A stretch of 64,000 nt of DNA from Odiellus spinosus (GCA_963920705.1 OY987227.1:14673602-14737601); one strand, 5' to 3'. Positions 35,774-47,792 are shown, numbered from the stretch's first letter. Numbers and translations are program-made. Notes: generated by a model from the sequence alone, not told the origin.

Positions 35774-35830
35774 AGAAAATTCTGGAAAGTCTAATTGAAA
35801 GTTCTAGAAAGGTCTGGAAGGTTCTGAAAA
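35774..35830. promoter_or_regulatory. Heat-shock-element-like pentamer array
   Basis: The segment is built of alternating 5-base units of the nGAAn/nTTCn type, the known binding pattern of HSF. A first block, AGAAA ATTCT GGAAA, lies at 35774-35788. A second block of seven units lies at 35796-35830: TGAAA GTTCT AGAAA GGTCT GGAAG GTTCT GAAAA, with one unit imperfect (GGTCT) and the last weak. Looser units (CTAGAAAAG, TCTGAAGG) extend upstream to 35752. A CT-rich tract (35721-35751) precedes it and a CACGTG box follows. No gene is recognised on either side, so the site could serve a distant gene, sit in a mobile element, or be a chance tandem repeat of a TCTAGAAAGG-like unit. Confidence 0.5.
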
Positions 35831-35832
35831 TG

Positions 35833-35840
35833 TCACGTGA
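35833..35840. promoter_or_regulatory. E-box GTCACGTGA directly after the GAA/TTC array
   Basis: CACGTG in the context GTCACGTGAT, the preferred form for USF/TFE/MITF-type bHLH proteins. It is noted because it lies only a few bases from the heat-shock-like array; alone it would mean little. Confidence 0.3.
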
Positions 35841-38525
35841 TTTTTCACGGGTTATCTTATTTTTTCTCATTTTTCTAAAATATATTTAAGTGAAAATTGA
35901 CGGTTTGAAGTAATATTATTCAAAAATCGAGATTATAATTTTTTCCTTTACCCCTGTGTAGGAGTTTATTCTTAAACTTGGACGTTGTACGGTTGAAACA
36001 CTTCTACAGGCGCTCGTAGAAAAAGCATTATGTAATTTGTCCCTGAATTATAGCTTTATCTTAATACTTCAATTTATAAATTGCTAAAACAGTTAATACT
36101 AGTTTTAACTACTTTTGCTATTAAGCAGTTAACGAGCCGTGTTCACACTAGAAAATCTGAAACCGTTTAGAAAAAGGTCAAATAATAAGTTTTAGAGGTC
36201 GACCCCGTAAATCTTTGATCAAAAATGAAAATTAATATCTTGGAAAGACGATTTGAACAGTCGAAACTATTTTAATTTAACGGTTCCAAGTGTCAAGTTT
36301 TAACGTAGTGTACGACTCTTAAATCCACAACTACAATCTCAAAAAAGCAAAAAAAAAAAAAAAAAAGCTCCCTTCTAGACTTATCTACTTCTGGTAATAA
36401 TCATAAACGTCTGTAAAAAGCCACGTAAGAAAAATACATATTATACGTTGATAATAAACCTGCAAAAGAATAAGAAAATGTTTTTTTGAGACCGTGAAGA
36501 TAAATCCTGTCTGTTATATTGTTCTTCCTTACGACTCTTCGATACAGTATAGGTAAGAAAGCGGGAAAAGAAAGTAAGAAAAAAACTTTAATAATCCCAT
36601 AACCACCCCTGAGATAAGATTATATTCGACTGGCGAAATTACGGCAGCTTCAACCCTTAACGTTCGTTTATATATATCTTTGTTACTCTCGTAAAAAGGC
36701 CAGTTTTGGTTCCTTCCCCCGTTCTTTTTCTAAGATATATTTTGACGCTCTACTAAGCACCAATCGGAAAAAGCCATACTGTCGATGGCAACGCGGAGTG
36801 ACAAACCTTATTAAATTCCGTAAAGATAAAAAACTGCGCAGTGTATAGATTTTTACCTTATTAAGTCTCGGTTATTATATACATAGTTGATTTCATATGA
36901 CGTTTGCAGCGCGTAACAAGCCTGGTTATTTGTAATAATTCTAATAACAGGAGTTAAGAGATAGTATACGGACTACAAATCAATAAAGAGGAAGGCAGAG
37001 AGTATAGGAAAGTTCGAGGGATTTTTATCGCGTGATAACTCTTTCATTCTGCCTTTCACTCCATTGGCTCCGTTTCTTATTAAAAGAATGTAGCTTTTGT
37101 ATGAACTGGAAACTCAAGGTGAAATATACTGTAGCACTTTATTTTCCCCATTTTAAAGACTCGCTCTCACGATAATGCTTATTTGGCATCTGGTACAATT
37201 ATTTGTAAGTTTTTATCGATGTCGATCTCCACCCCTTGTCGAATTTTCTATGGGATAAAGGAAAAGTCTATAAGAGTATAAATAAATTTACGAATTAATT
37301 GCAATAAATTAAATATGAATAAATATCAACTATAAAACGTGAATAAATAAATACCAGTTCCGCCGCAGCAATTGGAAATGAACTAAAAAATATCCAAATC
37401 AAACAATTAAAATTTGATTGAATACGTTAATAATAATAAAATGTTTTAAATGAACTAGATAGTATAAAGAACATTCGTTTACGAATTTGTATCAAGATTA
37501 TCGCAAAAGGGAAATTTTGTTAACTAATTGCATCGTGTGAACTAGTCTTGTATGCAAGAAAAAAGTTGAAAAGGTGTCCGGCGGTTTTTACGATCTCCAA
37601 AATGTCGTAAAAAAGATAGAGCAGATTTGGTTCTCCTTTAAATTTTTTAAATCATCTTTTCTATCCTTTATAGAGGACGCAGTCGTGTATATATTCCCCC
37701 GCATCATTTATATTCGCTCGGTTTGTTGGTGGTGAATTTATATACCACGGTCCTTTTTTACTTGTCATTAAAGTCAAAGGCTTATTGAGGGTTAAAAGCT
37801 GTTTTTCCCGATGTAAATTGACCGAAATTGCGATACTGGTATTTTGGGAGAAAAAAAAATTCAAATTCCTACTAGCGAAGGATTTTTACGGGAGTCTAAC
37901 AAACTATGACGCCATAAACAAGGAAACCCAAGATCGTTTTCTTGGGACAAATCTTTGGGGCTATAGACGGGCGTTCGCTTCATCTCGTAAGTTTTATTTA
38001 TGCAGTGCATTCCCTTCGATATAGCTGGTTTTTAAAACCTTCATCAAAATTCAATCTTTACGATTGATTTGTAGCTTTTTATAAATATTTTTATTAAGTT
38101 TTTGTGGTCGAATGAAAATGCTAAGAAAATTGGTAACAGATACTGTTATCAAAAATATATTAATATTCAAACAAGAATATTGAACTGTACCCCATTTATT
38201 TAATGATTGGGGCCTTCAATCTCGAAACGATATTTAAAAGATAGGGAAAGATACGATATATAGATATTTTTGTATACTCTTCAAATTCTATTTGATTTTT
38301 TATGAGAAATCGGTGACGGAATTAAAATTCCTCGCCATTCCATAAAATTCTCATTCCCGACATAAATAGCGCGTTTCAACAGTTTTAATTACCATATGTA
38401 CAAACGGGTAATTTCTTTCAAAAGCTGTATAATTACGGATAAGGACGTGCTTACTCCCATATAAATATCGAGATAACATCCGGTTTATGTCCAACGCTTT
38501 TATGTGCTTGAAATTAGTTATATAC

Positions 38526-38530
<5 letters not shown>
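35841..38530. other. Unassigned stretch with a family F end
   Basis: At 36134-36180, GAGCCGTGTTCACACTAG and AAACCGTTTAGAAA match the left end of family F. An 18-base A run is at 36349-36366. Otherwise nothing recognisable. Confidence 0.4.

Positions 38531-38569
<39 letters not shown>
38531..38569. repeat. (AT)n microsatellite, ~39 bp
   Basis: Uninterrupted AT dinucleotide run. Confidence 0.97.
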
Positions 38570-38571
<2 letters not shown>

Positions 38572-39495
38572 CTGTACAACACCATCCAGAACTTTTCTAC
38601 CCCAGTATTCGTTATATTAGAAGGGTTCTCGACAAAACCTAATACTATCCAATTAGCGATAATTAAATCTCTCTATTAAAATTAATGCTAATACACTCAA
38701 TTCCGCGTGGAAACTGTAAGAGAGAAAGAGAGATAGAGGCGAAACAAGGGATGGTGCGGTATATCTTTTTTTTTCCTTATATACCTCAAAGTTTTCCTGG
38801 ATCTTCGGACTCTTTACGAGGAGGATGTAAAAGGACATTCTCACCTTTGTTAACGCTGCAAAGACACGTTTAAATACGCGGGATATGTATATGGCGGCGA
38901 GGGCTTACTGATGGCGCAATTCATTAGGGCACTCAATTAAAAAACTAATTTAGCAACATCATTGGTCCAACAAAAGAGTGTAAAGGGGTGATGGAGTGAA
39001 ATAAAGCGAAACTCCTCCCCACTCCTCGCGAGAACTCTCGCTCCCAAAAGCGCGGGAGAAAACGCGAACAAAATGAAAAGGTTCTTCCACACCCAAACCT
39101 CCTCACTCAACCTCTCTAGCAAATGCGTTCTACACGCTATTTTTTTTTTTTTTTTTTTACTTTCGCCCGACGGTTCATCCGAAAACATTTTTTCGCCTCC
39201 GTTCTTACACAGGCGGAACATCGCCATAAATTCCTCTTCTTAAACGCGACTCGCCCATTTTCCAGTTATTTTTTATTATTATTATTTTTTTTTTTTTCCG
39301 TCACTGGCCGCGCGGTTAAAACGTCTCGTTCGCATCTTTCACTGTTTTATAAAATTAAAATTTTTCGTTCAAGAGATAGTACCACGATCTGGTCTGTGAA
39401 AAAACTGAAATGAACCAGAAAATATTAAGTTGTACCCCAAAAATGTTCGCTACTAAAGCAAGGGTGCATGAGAGAGTTCGGGGAGTTGGAACTAG
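38570..39495. other. Unassigned stretch
   Basis: T runs at 39140-39158 and about 39286-39298. Overlapping ~96-codon frames on both strands at 38937-39413 are driven by these T runs and have no recognised domain. Confidence 0.4.
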
Positions 39496-39960
39496 TTCGA
39501 AAATTACTAAAATTTTGAAAATTGGTAAATATCGCGGTAATATATCGCGTAATTTACCGTTTTATCGGTATTCACAAAATAATTTATATTTGAATTTCTG
39601 TGATTTAGAAGGCGGAATTTCTCTTTCAAATCAACATCCCATACACTTGCGAAAAATGTTTTCCACGATACGCTGGACCTTTTAGCTTTACATTGATAGA
39701 ACAAAGTGACTCAAACTTGAGAAATTACATTAACATATCCTTAAAGACGCCAAAGACGAATTACTATTGAAAAATTGACTTGAAGACGATTTCAAACTTT
39801 AAGCAATTTGTTCACTTTTAATCCATTATATGGTATAAATTACCATTTCGGTAATTGTACCAGAGAGAACCGTAAATTACCATTACTCTAGTAATTTAAC
39901 CCGTAAATCACTGATTTATAAATCTAATAATTACGATTAGAACTGAATGTTTTAGTTATT
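39496..39960 (+). repeat. Dispersed repeat family G, long copy
   Basis: Starts near AGTTCGAAAATTACTAAAAT, continues with GGTAAATATCGCGGTAATAT and CACAAAATAATTTATATTTG, and after a ~180-base segment resumes with GAAGACGATTTCAAAC, GCAATTTGTTCACTTTTA, AAATTACCATTTCGG and AAATCACTGATTTATAAA. It is in the opposite orientation to 3662-4770. The middle segment could be unique to this copy. Confidence 0.55.
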
Positions 39961-40015
39961 AACGTAGGTTTACTTTTAAGAAAAACATAAAACCGACAAA
40001 AGACACTGATCTGAC

Positions 40016-40269
40016 GTCAGGAACAGGGACGGAAATAAGCACAAGTCACTGGTCATTTGTCCGATAAATTTTCCAAATGTTCGATAACTTTTTATTTTTA
40101 AGAGGGGGTCACTGGACAAATGTCCGATAAAAAAAGTACTTTTCAATACAGGAAATGTAGCATTGTCCAGTAATTTTGGTAAATGTCCGATAACTTTTGA
40201 ATTTTAAAGGGGGGTTACTGGACATTTGTCCAATAAGAAAAAATTCTTATTTCCGTCCCTGGTCAGGAA
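40016..40269. mobile_element. hAT-type MITE with perfect ends and 8-bp target duplication
   Basis: The element at 40024-40261 (238 bp) has perfect 16-bp inverted ends, CAGGGACGGAAATAAG and CTTATTTCCGTCCCTG. It is flanked by perfect 8-bp direct repeats GTCAGGAA at 40016-40023 and 40262-40269. An 8-bp duplication and ends starting CAGGG are hallmarks of the hAT superfamily. The inside holds no frame. Instead it has about two tandem units built from CACTGGACATTTGTCCGATA and AAATGTCCGATAACTTTT, with a GGGGG run closing each unit; several of these words are palindromic (GGACAAATGTCC). The perfect ends and duplication suggest a recent insertion that needed a transposase encoded elsewhere. Confidence 0.93.
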
Positions 40270-41370
40270 ATGGGTAATTAATTTACAACAAATGAAATTT
40301 TGTAGAATAATCATTCAAGTATTTCCTACACTTTAAATTAAGAAAATATACGCTAAATTATGTCATTATATCCCTTTAAATTTGCGGAGGAAAGAATAAA
40401 GAATTTAAATTTTTTTTGCTATCATAATATACTATTTTATTTTCCCTCAAAAATGTATTTTGTAGAAAGTATTTTAACATATCGAACATTTTATTTTCAG
40501 ACTTCGCTAAGCCTAAGGCTCGAAAACGGATTGGTTAGAGTTTCTGCTGGTGCTGAATTTGAATCCGAATTTTTTCTACTTTCCGTGTAAGTTAAATTTA
40601 TTTTTGAAACTATTTGTTAATTTTGTACTCAACCTAGCTGTATGCTATCTAAATTTAAGGGTACACAATTCTTAGAAAATCAAATGACAGACTTCATACT
40701 CCTTTTAATTTAAAATTATTTAAAACAACGTTTCAACTTCACTTTAGCAAATTTTGTCCGGGTCAGGTGGTAAATCGGGCGGGTCATCTTTATTAAAATT
40801 TAACCAGAGCAATGTCGGGTTTCCTAAATTGCCCAATCAAGAGATTAAATTTACTCTTTGTCGCGATCCGCCACTTCGTAATCAATTAAGGCTCGCTTCG
40901 ATTGGTTAATTTATTACGTGGCTGGTATGTTATTTGGGGTTCGTCGTGATATATGGAAGAATTTCCAAAATTCTCCCCCGAATTAACGCGCTTTGTAGGT
41001 CGTGGAATTTATCTAACTTTCGTTTTAACCCAGTATATAGGTTACAACTGATGCAACAATTTTTAAATAAGGGGTTCGATATCTTAAATATTTCTAAAGC
41101 TTTATTTCGAATTAGTCTTATAGAGAGAGAGAATTTCTATATTTAATGAATTATTTGAATACCATCATCAGTTTAGAAGTTCGCGGTCTTTCGATGAAAT
41201 TCCAAGTGATAAAGTTCTAAATATATTTAATTCTTATTTGTAAATGCAATTTATGAACATTTCAAAATTTGATAAGTTTACTGCATGACTACATATATTT
41301 GTAGAGTCTATTTTGAATGGTAAAGAGGCCGGCGCATCCTATTTGGGAGGAACCGCTTTGCCAGGGACGT
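40270..41370. other. Unassigned stretch
   Basis: TTTTCAGACTTCGCTAAGCCTA at 40494-40515 looks like a splice acceptor followed by 12-16 open codons, but no exon is recognised. The same CGCTAAGCCTAA word occurs at other places in the window. Confidence 0.35.
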
Positions 41371-41808
41371 TTAATGGGAAACTTGGAGCTAAAAATGGAA
41401 CAGCTTTTTAATTTATTTTCGGAATCGCCATGCCAAAAAACCTATACGAGAAAGTTATCAGATTTTTCAGACACGTTTTTGGTGTTAAAATTAATTTTTA
41501 AAGTTTGGTAAAATTTGAAAAAAAAAAAAATAAAAAAAAAGTAAATATAAATTCTGGCCAATCACATTATTTCAGCCTTCAACAGCGCTTATAATGTCCT
41601 AACATAAAGATAATAGACCGGCGTTTGATACCCGAGGTCTTAGACATCAACCGCCGGCCTATTTTAGTGTTAGGACATTACAAGCGCTGTTGAAGGTTGA
41701 AATAATACGATTGGCCGAATTTATATTTACTTTTTTTTTTTTCAAAATTTTGCCCAACTTCAGAAATGAATTTAAACACAAAAACGTGTCTAAAGATTTA
41801 GATTTTTG
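41371..41808 (+). mobile_element. Foldback MITE family B, long copy (right tip lost)
   Basis: Starts TTAATGGGAAACTTGGAGCT, then AAAAATGGAACAGCTTTTT, GGAATCGCCATGCCAAAAAA and AAAGTTTGGTAAAATTTGAA, then a poly(A)-rich bridge. The centre is a strong palindrome: TTTCAGCCTTCAACAGCGCT faces AGCGCTGTTGAAGGTTGAAA around CCGAGGTCTTAGACATC. The mirrored arm then continues to CACAAAAACGTGTCTAAAGA, but the outer ~60 bp are missing. No coding capacity. Confidence 0.8.
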
Positions 41809-42412
41809 TTGAATTCAGGTTTTGGGAATCCTTATCGAATAGGGAGATAATATTGAAACTATGCGCATTAATTAAAAATAATTAAACTCAATACAACACC
41901 CAACACCGGAAACTTAAGACTACGAATTTTAAATATCGTCTATTGTCTGACCTATATAACCTGGTTATATCCAATTGATCCAATTAGAGTATAGTGCGAA
42001 CTTAAACCGGAAGCCGAGGTTTTAGGAAAACAAAAGGAAAGGGGGCGTTAAGAGGGAGAAGCTCCGATGAAATACCGGAATCCGTAAAAGAGGTACAAAA
42101 GGGTTAATTGCTCGCGAAGAATAATAGCGAGCGTGGCCACAGCCGCCAACTATGAAGTGCGAGGACGAGAGCTGCTATAGCCAACAACCATGAACATAAA
42201 GAGGACTAGCTGAGATTTAAGAGAAACCGAACAGGAGCAGAGACTCCGAAAGAAGCTTAAAATGTTCATCCTTTTAATATTTCGGACGCCCGAGCTTATT
42301 ATTGAGCGTCGTATTGTTTGAAGGAGTGAGGTTGCTGGGTTTCGGAACTTTTTTGTAGGGCTCTGTGCCGATCTTCGCTTTCAATCTTTTTAAACCACGC
42401 AATTAGACTTCG
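41809..42412. other. Unassigned stretch
   Basis: A GC-richer segment at 41990-42280 carries no motif I recognise. Confidence 0.4.
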
Positions 42413-42537
42413 TAATACCCTTTTCAGACGAGGCGGAACTAGCCGGTTTAATCATATTTAACCATGGTCTAATCACAATTAACCTCGGTTAAATCTGATT
42501 AACCCACGGCTAATTTCTTCGTCTGAAGAGGGTATTA
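42413..42537. mobile_element. Palindromic MITE family K, complete (125 bp)
   Basis: Left end TAATACCCTTTTCAGACGAG; right end TCGTCTGAAGAGGGTATTA. Inside, TAGCCGGTTTAATCATATTT and AACC face GGTTAAATCTGATTAACC and CGGCTAAT, so nearly the whole element folds back on itself. A TA duplication is possible. A half copy is at 29400. Confidence 0.82.
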
Positions 42538-43299
42538 CATTTGAAAAACTATCCAGCCTTTTCGCTTCTTTCTAATCATTCTCAAAGCGGTTAAATCATT
42601 TTGGCCATCTTTTTAAAAATCCTACGATAGTCGATATTGTGTTCCATTATTTTTAGAAACCAAATCTACAAATTTGGGTAATTTTTTGTAAATTGGGTTT
42701 CATGAAAAAAATTATAAAACAAGGCGAAGGTGGAAGGATGAAACTATGGCCAGGTTTGCAAGATGGGTTTCAAAAAAAGGTTTCGGGAAAACTAGGAGTT
42801 TGCTGTTTAGGTTTTCAAAAATATTTTTCTGTAAATAATTATTCCATATATTTTAATTTTTGGCGCAGTAAATATTCATGTACAATATTTTAATCTACGC
42901 TTTTGTTCAATCCGTATTAATCCAAATATGAATAGAATGAGGCTTGGCATTGAACTGAAAAGGTGTTTGCTACAATTTAAAAGGGGCTTTGGAATTTTGG
43001 TGCTTGCGGGTATTGTTATAACGAGCATTTTCCGTGAATGAAGGTGCTTTGCGCGCTTTTGGGGACTTAAATAGATTGGCCGAGCCACGCTACCACTTGA
43101 CCACCTCTTATTACGGTAAATTTTCGCCCTCAGTCTTCGACATAACATACATATATATATTGCGTCCGAGAGGCTCAGCTGAACAACAAAATTAAGAAAT
43201 TCCTCAAATCCTCTTTGTGAGTGTCTTCTCGGCAAACCCTCTTTCCAAGACGCTAGCTGCTCCTTCTGTCCTTTAGATTAAGAGAACATATAGTGAAAT
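42538..43299. other. Unassigned stretch
   Basis: The longest non-LINE frame of the window, 119 codons on the minus strand at 42876-43235, is here. Its peptide has no domain, signal or family likeness. A tRNA A-box-like word lies in it; see the rejected list. Confidence 0.35.
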
Positions 43300-43805
43300 T
43301 TAAAGGGAGAGTGGAAAGAAAATCATGTGGGATTCCAATGTTTTTATTCGTGATGAATGCTAAATACAAGCAAGGGGTATTTATGGAAGGACAACAACCA
43401 ACTAACTACCGCTAAAAATGTAAAGGATAGTTGAATATATGATTTTCCAAGGAAAGTTCGAAACGTAACGGGTTATATTCACGTTAAATCAGGATTTACT
43501 GTTATGAATTTCGCCTCAAACAAAAAATTTGCATATTTAATTTCGAGTATACAGCTAGGATTAACACTGCAGTGGGTGTAGGATTTTATCATTAAAGATA
43601 ATATAAACTTTACGGAATATCCCCAAATATTAAATTGTAATGACCCTCATAACAAATCTCTAAAAAGCGTCCAATATTTGCAGAGACCAATGAGAGGGCG
43701 GCAAGAAGGCTAATCCCTTTTTTTAAATTCTGATCGTTCAGCCTTTGTCTAAAAATTACTTTTATGGTTACACTTAAATTAATATCCTATTCATTCGCCA
43801 TCCCT
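43300..43805. mobile_element. Possible T2-type element defined by its two ends
   Basis: Left TTAA|AGGGAGAGTGG and right CGCCATCCCT|TTAA are in the right orientation to be the ends of one ~500-bp element with very short inverted ends. The interior shows no clear fold and no frame, and no second copy is seen here. The two ends may be unrelated. Confidence 0.25.
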
Positions 43806-46800
43806 TTAACGAGAGAAAGCTCTCTAAGAAAGAAAAATAAAAGTATGTTATCTTTTATTGGCTAATTTTGAACGACACGGCAACGCGAGGGAGAAAAGGG
43901 TTGCTCAATGAAAGGAGAATTGGGGACCTCAATTTGATTTGCGTGGTTACGGTTGCTTTGTGTATCTTAAGCGAGAATTGTCACATTTCTCACCTGCGAA
44001 AACACTCAAAATACATATTTTTTCTTTTCTTTCCATTTTGTGTCGAGATTATAGGGTTTATAAAGATTGCTTATTAGATTAGTCTTATTGTTTCTAAAAT
44101 TTGTAGGCCTTCGTATTCGTACTTTTAGCTACTCTGGTGACCTAATTTTCGTTTATAAGGAAAAATAAAACTTCAGTTTCATTTATTTTCGGGATAAAGC
44201 GTATGCTTGATGGAAAGCAAAATTAATTTGTACATACCAATTGAAATGGGTGTGGTATTGTCTAAAAAGCGCCTATATTTGATATGGGCGCCCGCATCGG
44301 GGCAAATTTGCGTTTACATTGTTAAAATAAAGAAAGAAGAAATATGTTCTTTTGAAGATGTAGCCCAAATATTAACTTTAAACTATTTACATGTTCAAAG
44401 AATGAAGTTTAAATTTTATTATAGCCACTAGCTAGAGACAGAAGAAACTTTTAAAATAACCAAGCTGGAAGCCTGCGTTTCAAGGTTAATCTTGTGCAAG
44501 AATGACAAGGATTAACCGTGGGAATTATCGATTTCTTAGTTAGCTCCCTTTAAGGATAGAAAAGGATTTAAAATTATTTCCCCGTTCTATTTTTAGAGCG
44601 AAAAATCTTAATCCGCAATTCTTTTTATTTTGCTTCGTTTCATCCTTTAATAATTTAATTGCAGGTGAATGTTTTTAATTTTTTGGACAGTTTTCTAGTG
44701 TTTAATTTAGAAAAATCTGTGGGTTAGATGCAAATATTTGGTTTCTTGTAATCTGTTTTACAATTGTTGAAGCTTTAACGATATTTGGCGTGTTTCCTTT
44801 GAGAACGTTCCCTTATAAGTGTTCCGTTTAAAGATAAATGAACTTATGAAACATCCATTTTAAACAATTAACATAAAGAAGCAATTATTAGATGCTAAGC
44901 CTAAATATGACTTCTTTTTTTTTTTCAATGAAAACAACAAACTGAAAGATATCTTTTGCGAGAAGGCTTAAAGTGTCCTTGAGTTGGATACCATTTAACA
45001 CTAACTATAACGAATAGCGCTTTTAGTAACAACTAATTTATGAGAAAGCTCGCTAACCCCATCACCATTTCTTGCAAATTCAAAAAATCCAAACCCAATC
45101 CCCCCTAAAAAAATAAGAAATAAACATTACAAGTTGGAATGTCGACGAGAAGTTGCATTCCCCCAAAATATTTCGTCCCCCTCCCCTTTTAGAGCTAATT
45201 TGCACTGCCTATTTTCTCGCCAGACCCGATGGCTTTCGGACTTCAATTTCCGAAATTACTACGGAATGTGGCGAGAGGTTCCAAAAATCCTCCCCCCTTT
45301 TTTTTTCAGGATCAAAAGTATACCACATGGTTGCAGTCGCGTGTAAGGCCTAAACTTATTGCACTTCGGTACTTCACCTCGCTACGAATCTAAACTGAAC
45401 AAATAGTATTAAGAAACGCGGCACGAATCAACTTAATGTAATACCGGGTAGACTAGAAACGCGCGTTGCGAAACTTCGGAGTCGTCTTAGTAGAATTCCG
45501 GAATAGTTTTCTGGTATTTTTTATGCCCTCCGAAACAACTTCTGTTATACGCGTATAGTTTGTTCAAGGAGAAATGATGAATGAAGTAATGCTAGGCGGA
45601 GAAGGTTTACAGATGGTAACCAAACGGGAAATAAAATTTGCGCGCGCAATTGTGCCTTATTTGTATTCATTCTATTACGATGGACAGACTATCTAAGAAA
45701 ACTCGCTTTTCTTGAAGCATATTTTCAGAACCTCCCCTCTTTCATTCTATATTCGGCTTTACAGTCTTAAAATTCAGCTATTCTTTCCTAAAAAAAATCT
45801 TATCTGATTTTGGGGTTAAAAAGTTACAGACACAATATGTTTTACGTAATCATTTTAATAGTATTAATAGAAAAAGAGTTTAAGAGAAGTTGCTTAACGA
45901 GATCCTGCAAGTCTGACCAATTTCCCGTATTGCCACTCGTGGAATCAAAAAACAATTAGCGCATTATTTGAGATTAACAAGAATTCTTGTTACAATTACT
46001 TTTTACAAGTGTGCCATTTCTCTTATTATTTCCTTCTGATATTATTAAGAATCCATTGGAGAGTGGGGATCGTACTTTTCGATGATGTTACACTTATGGA
46101 TTATGCGCGCCAATTTAATTTTTAAAAATATGTCAGTTGCCATCCATTAGAGTGGTTTTTGTTAAGGGTCATTTTTAAACTAAGCTTCAAAATGAAACAT
46201 TCTAGGAAAAACTATAAATCGAGTGAGAAAATGATCGGGTTTTTAAATGATTTTAATTAATTTTTTAACAGAAATCACAGCACTTAGTTAATAACTCAAA
46301 TCTTCATTACTAGACAACGTGCTTAATTGTTGAAAAACTTCAAAACTAATAATGACCTATACCTGCGACAATAATAGGAATTTTAGAATTATTCGCTAAA
46401 ACTATTATGCGCACTTCACTAAATCACGTTCAGAGAAATGGAAAGACTTGACAAATGTTTCTTTTACACTAGCATATCTTCTTATATTAGAGCTTTATCT
46501 ATCCACGAAACCATGCAGTCGTATTGTACCGACTTTAAACATTCCCTGAAATTAACACTCGATAATCTGTGATGAGTAAATTAAAATTTGAAATACGAAC
46601 AAACCTCGCTAAACTGTTAGAAAAAAAAAATTATACGAAACTATGCTAGCCGTTGAAAGAGGTGAAATAAGATGTTTTACAACCTCTTTTTCGAACCATA
46701 TTAAGAATGCGAGTGACTATATTTATTCTTCCCCTCTTTTGTAAAACTTTTCGAAAGTGGTATTTTTAAGAGCCACTGGGATAAAGTTAGTAGCGTGTAG

Positions 46801-47449
46801 GAAAAAAATATATTTTGCTTGTTTTCTCCGTCTTGACATAAAATCCTTTTTTTTTTCTTCTTCTTCTTCTCCGAGCCTCGGAAATTCTTTAGCTCGTTCG
46901 AGTGATGGATTTTCGCTAATTAAAATTAAACGAGGGGCCGAAGAGAACGTCGCTTGGTTTTAATCATAATTAAACTGCTATTAGTCCCGAGAGGTCAGCG
47001 GCAGAATCGCCCTTTTTGAAATCAAAAAGAACATCAGGCTTTTGCATCGTATTCGGAAGGAAAACTCCTCGCTTAAGTGGACGTATTGATCATTTGAAAC
47101 GCGTGCTAGAATTTTCTCTGCCACTGCTTTTTCGATACAATCCAATTGCTATACAGTAGCATCTTTAATGGTGACATCCAAAATTCCTTTCCCTCGATCC
47201 CCCACATCAGACTGTAAATTATAGTTTTAAAGAGGTTGCTCTATTGGGAATTTAAAATTCATTCATCTTGCGGGTTGGGGAGTTAAAGGGGACTAGTTTA
47301 ATTTTATACCAGGGCATGGTACGTGAAAAACACCTTAGGAAAGGCCTCGATAAACGGTTGTGCCTTTTAATATCATAGTTTTTAATATACCGATACTTTA
47401 GGCCCGGCTGTTAGGCCTATGGTTTTTTGATGACCACGACAAACTTTTG
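43806..47449. other. Unassigned 3.6-kb stretch
   Basis: A CTT-repeat patch is at about 46855-46872. Short frames at 43868-44077, 44207-44431 and 45134-45353 have no recognised motif. Nothing else is supported. Confidence 0.4.
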
Positions 47450-47792
47450 TTAAAGGGAGAATGTAACCTAACAAGGGATTTTTATAACGATTCCTTTATC
47501 GTTTAAATAGGCCTAATCCAACAGTAAAAGAATTTACAAACATAAATATTAAACTAGAAATAAATTTGAAACGTACCTTCAAAATAGGCTTAGCTGGATT
47601 CATGGAGATTTAATAAACTACTGTATAAGGAGTTAAGGTGATCTCTATAAATCCAGCTAAGCCTACTTTCCGAGTAAGTTGAAGATTGATTTTTAACTTA
47701 ATATGTTTGAAATTAATTTATTAGTGAATTAGTAATATTTAAACGATATGACATCTATAGAAAATCACCTTTGGTCTGGTTGAATTCTACAA
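47450..47792. mobile_element. Foldback MITE family A, copy 5, short loop
   Basis: TTAA (47450-47453), AGGGAGAATGTAACCTAAC, then CCTAATCCAACAGTAAAA and AATAGGCTTAGCTGGATTC. The loop is only about 45 bases and lacks the CTTCGCATTGATGG pair. The mirrored arm ATCCAGCTAAGCCTACTTT follows, and the end is decayed near TGGTTGAATTCTAC. Like copy 3 it belongs to a loop class different from copies 1, 2, 6 and 7. Confidence 0.82.

Noticed and set aside
40494-40590. Acceptor-like TTTTCAG followed by an open stretch as an exon
   Set aside because: The word after it (CGCTAAGCCTAA) recurs elsewhere in the window and the open stretch has no recognisable peptide or donor.
43081-43110. tRNA A-box-like word GGTCAAGTGGTAGCGTGG on the minus strand
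   Set aside because: No B box (GGTTCGA type) at the expected distance and no cloverleaf or A-tail, so neither a tRNA nor a SINE is supported.
42876-43235. 119-codon minus-strand frame
   Set aside because: Longest non-LINE frame, but no start context, domain or conservation clue; chance frames of this size are expected in 64 kb.
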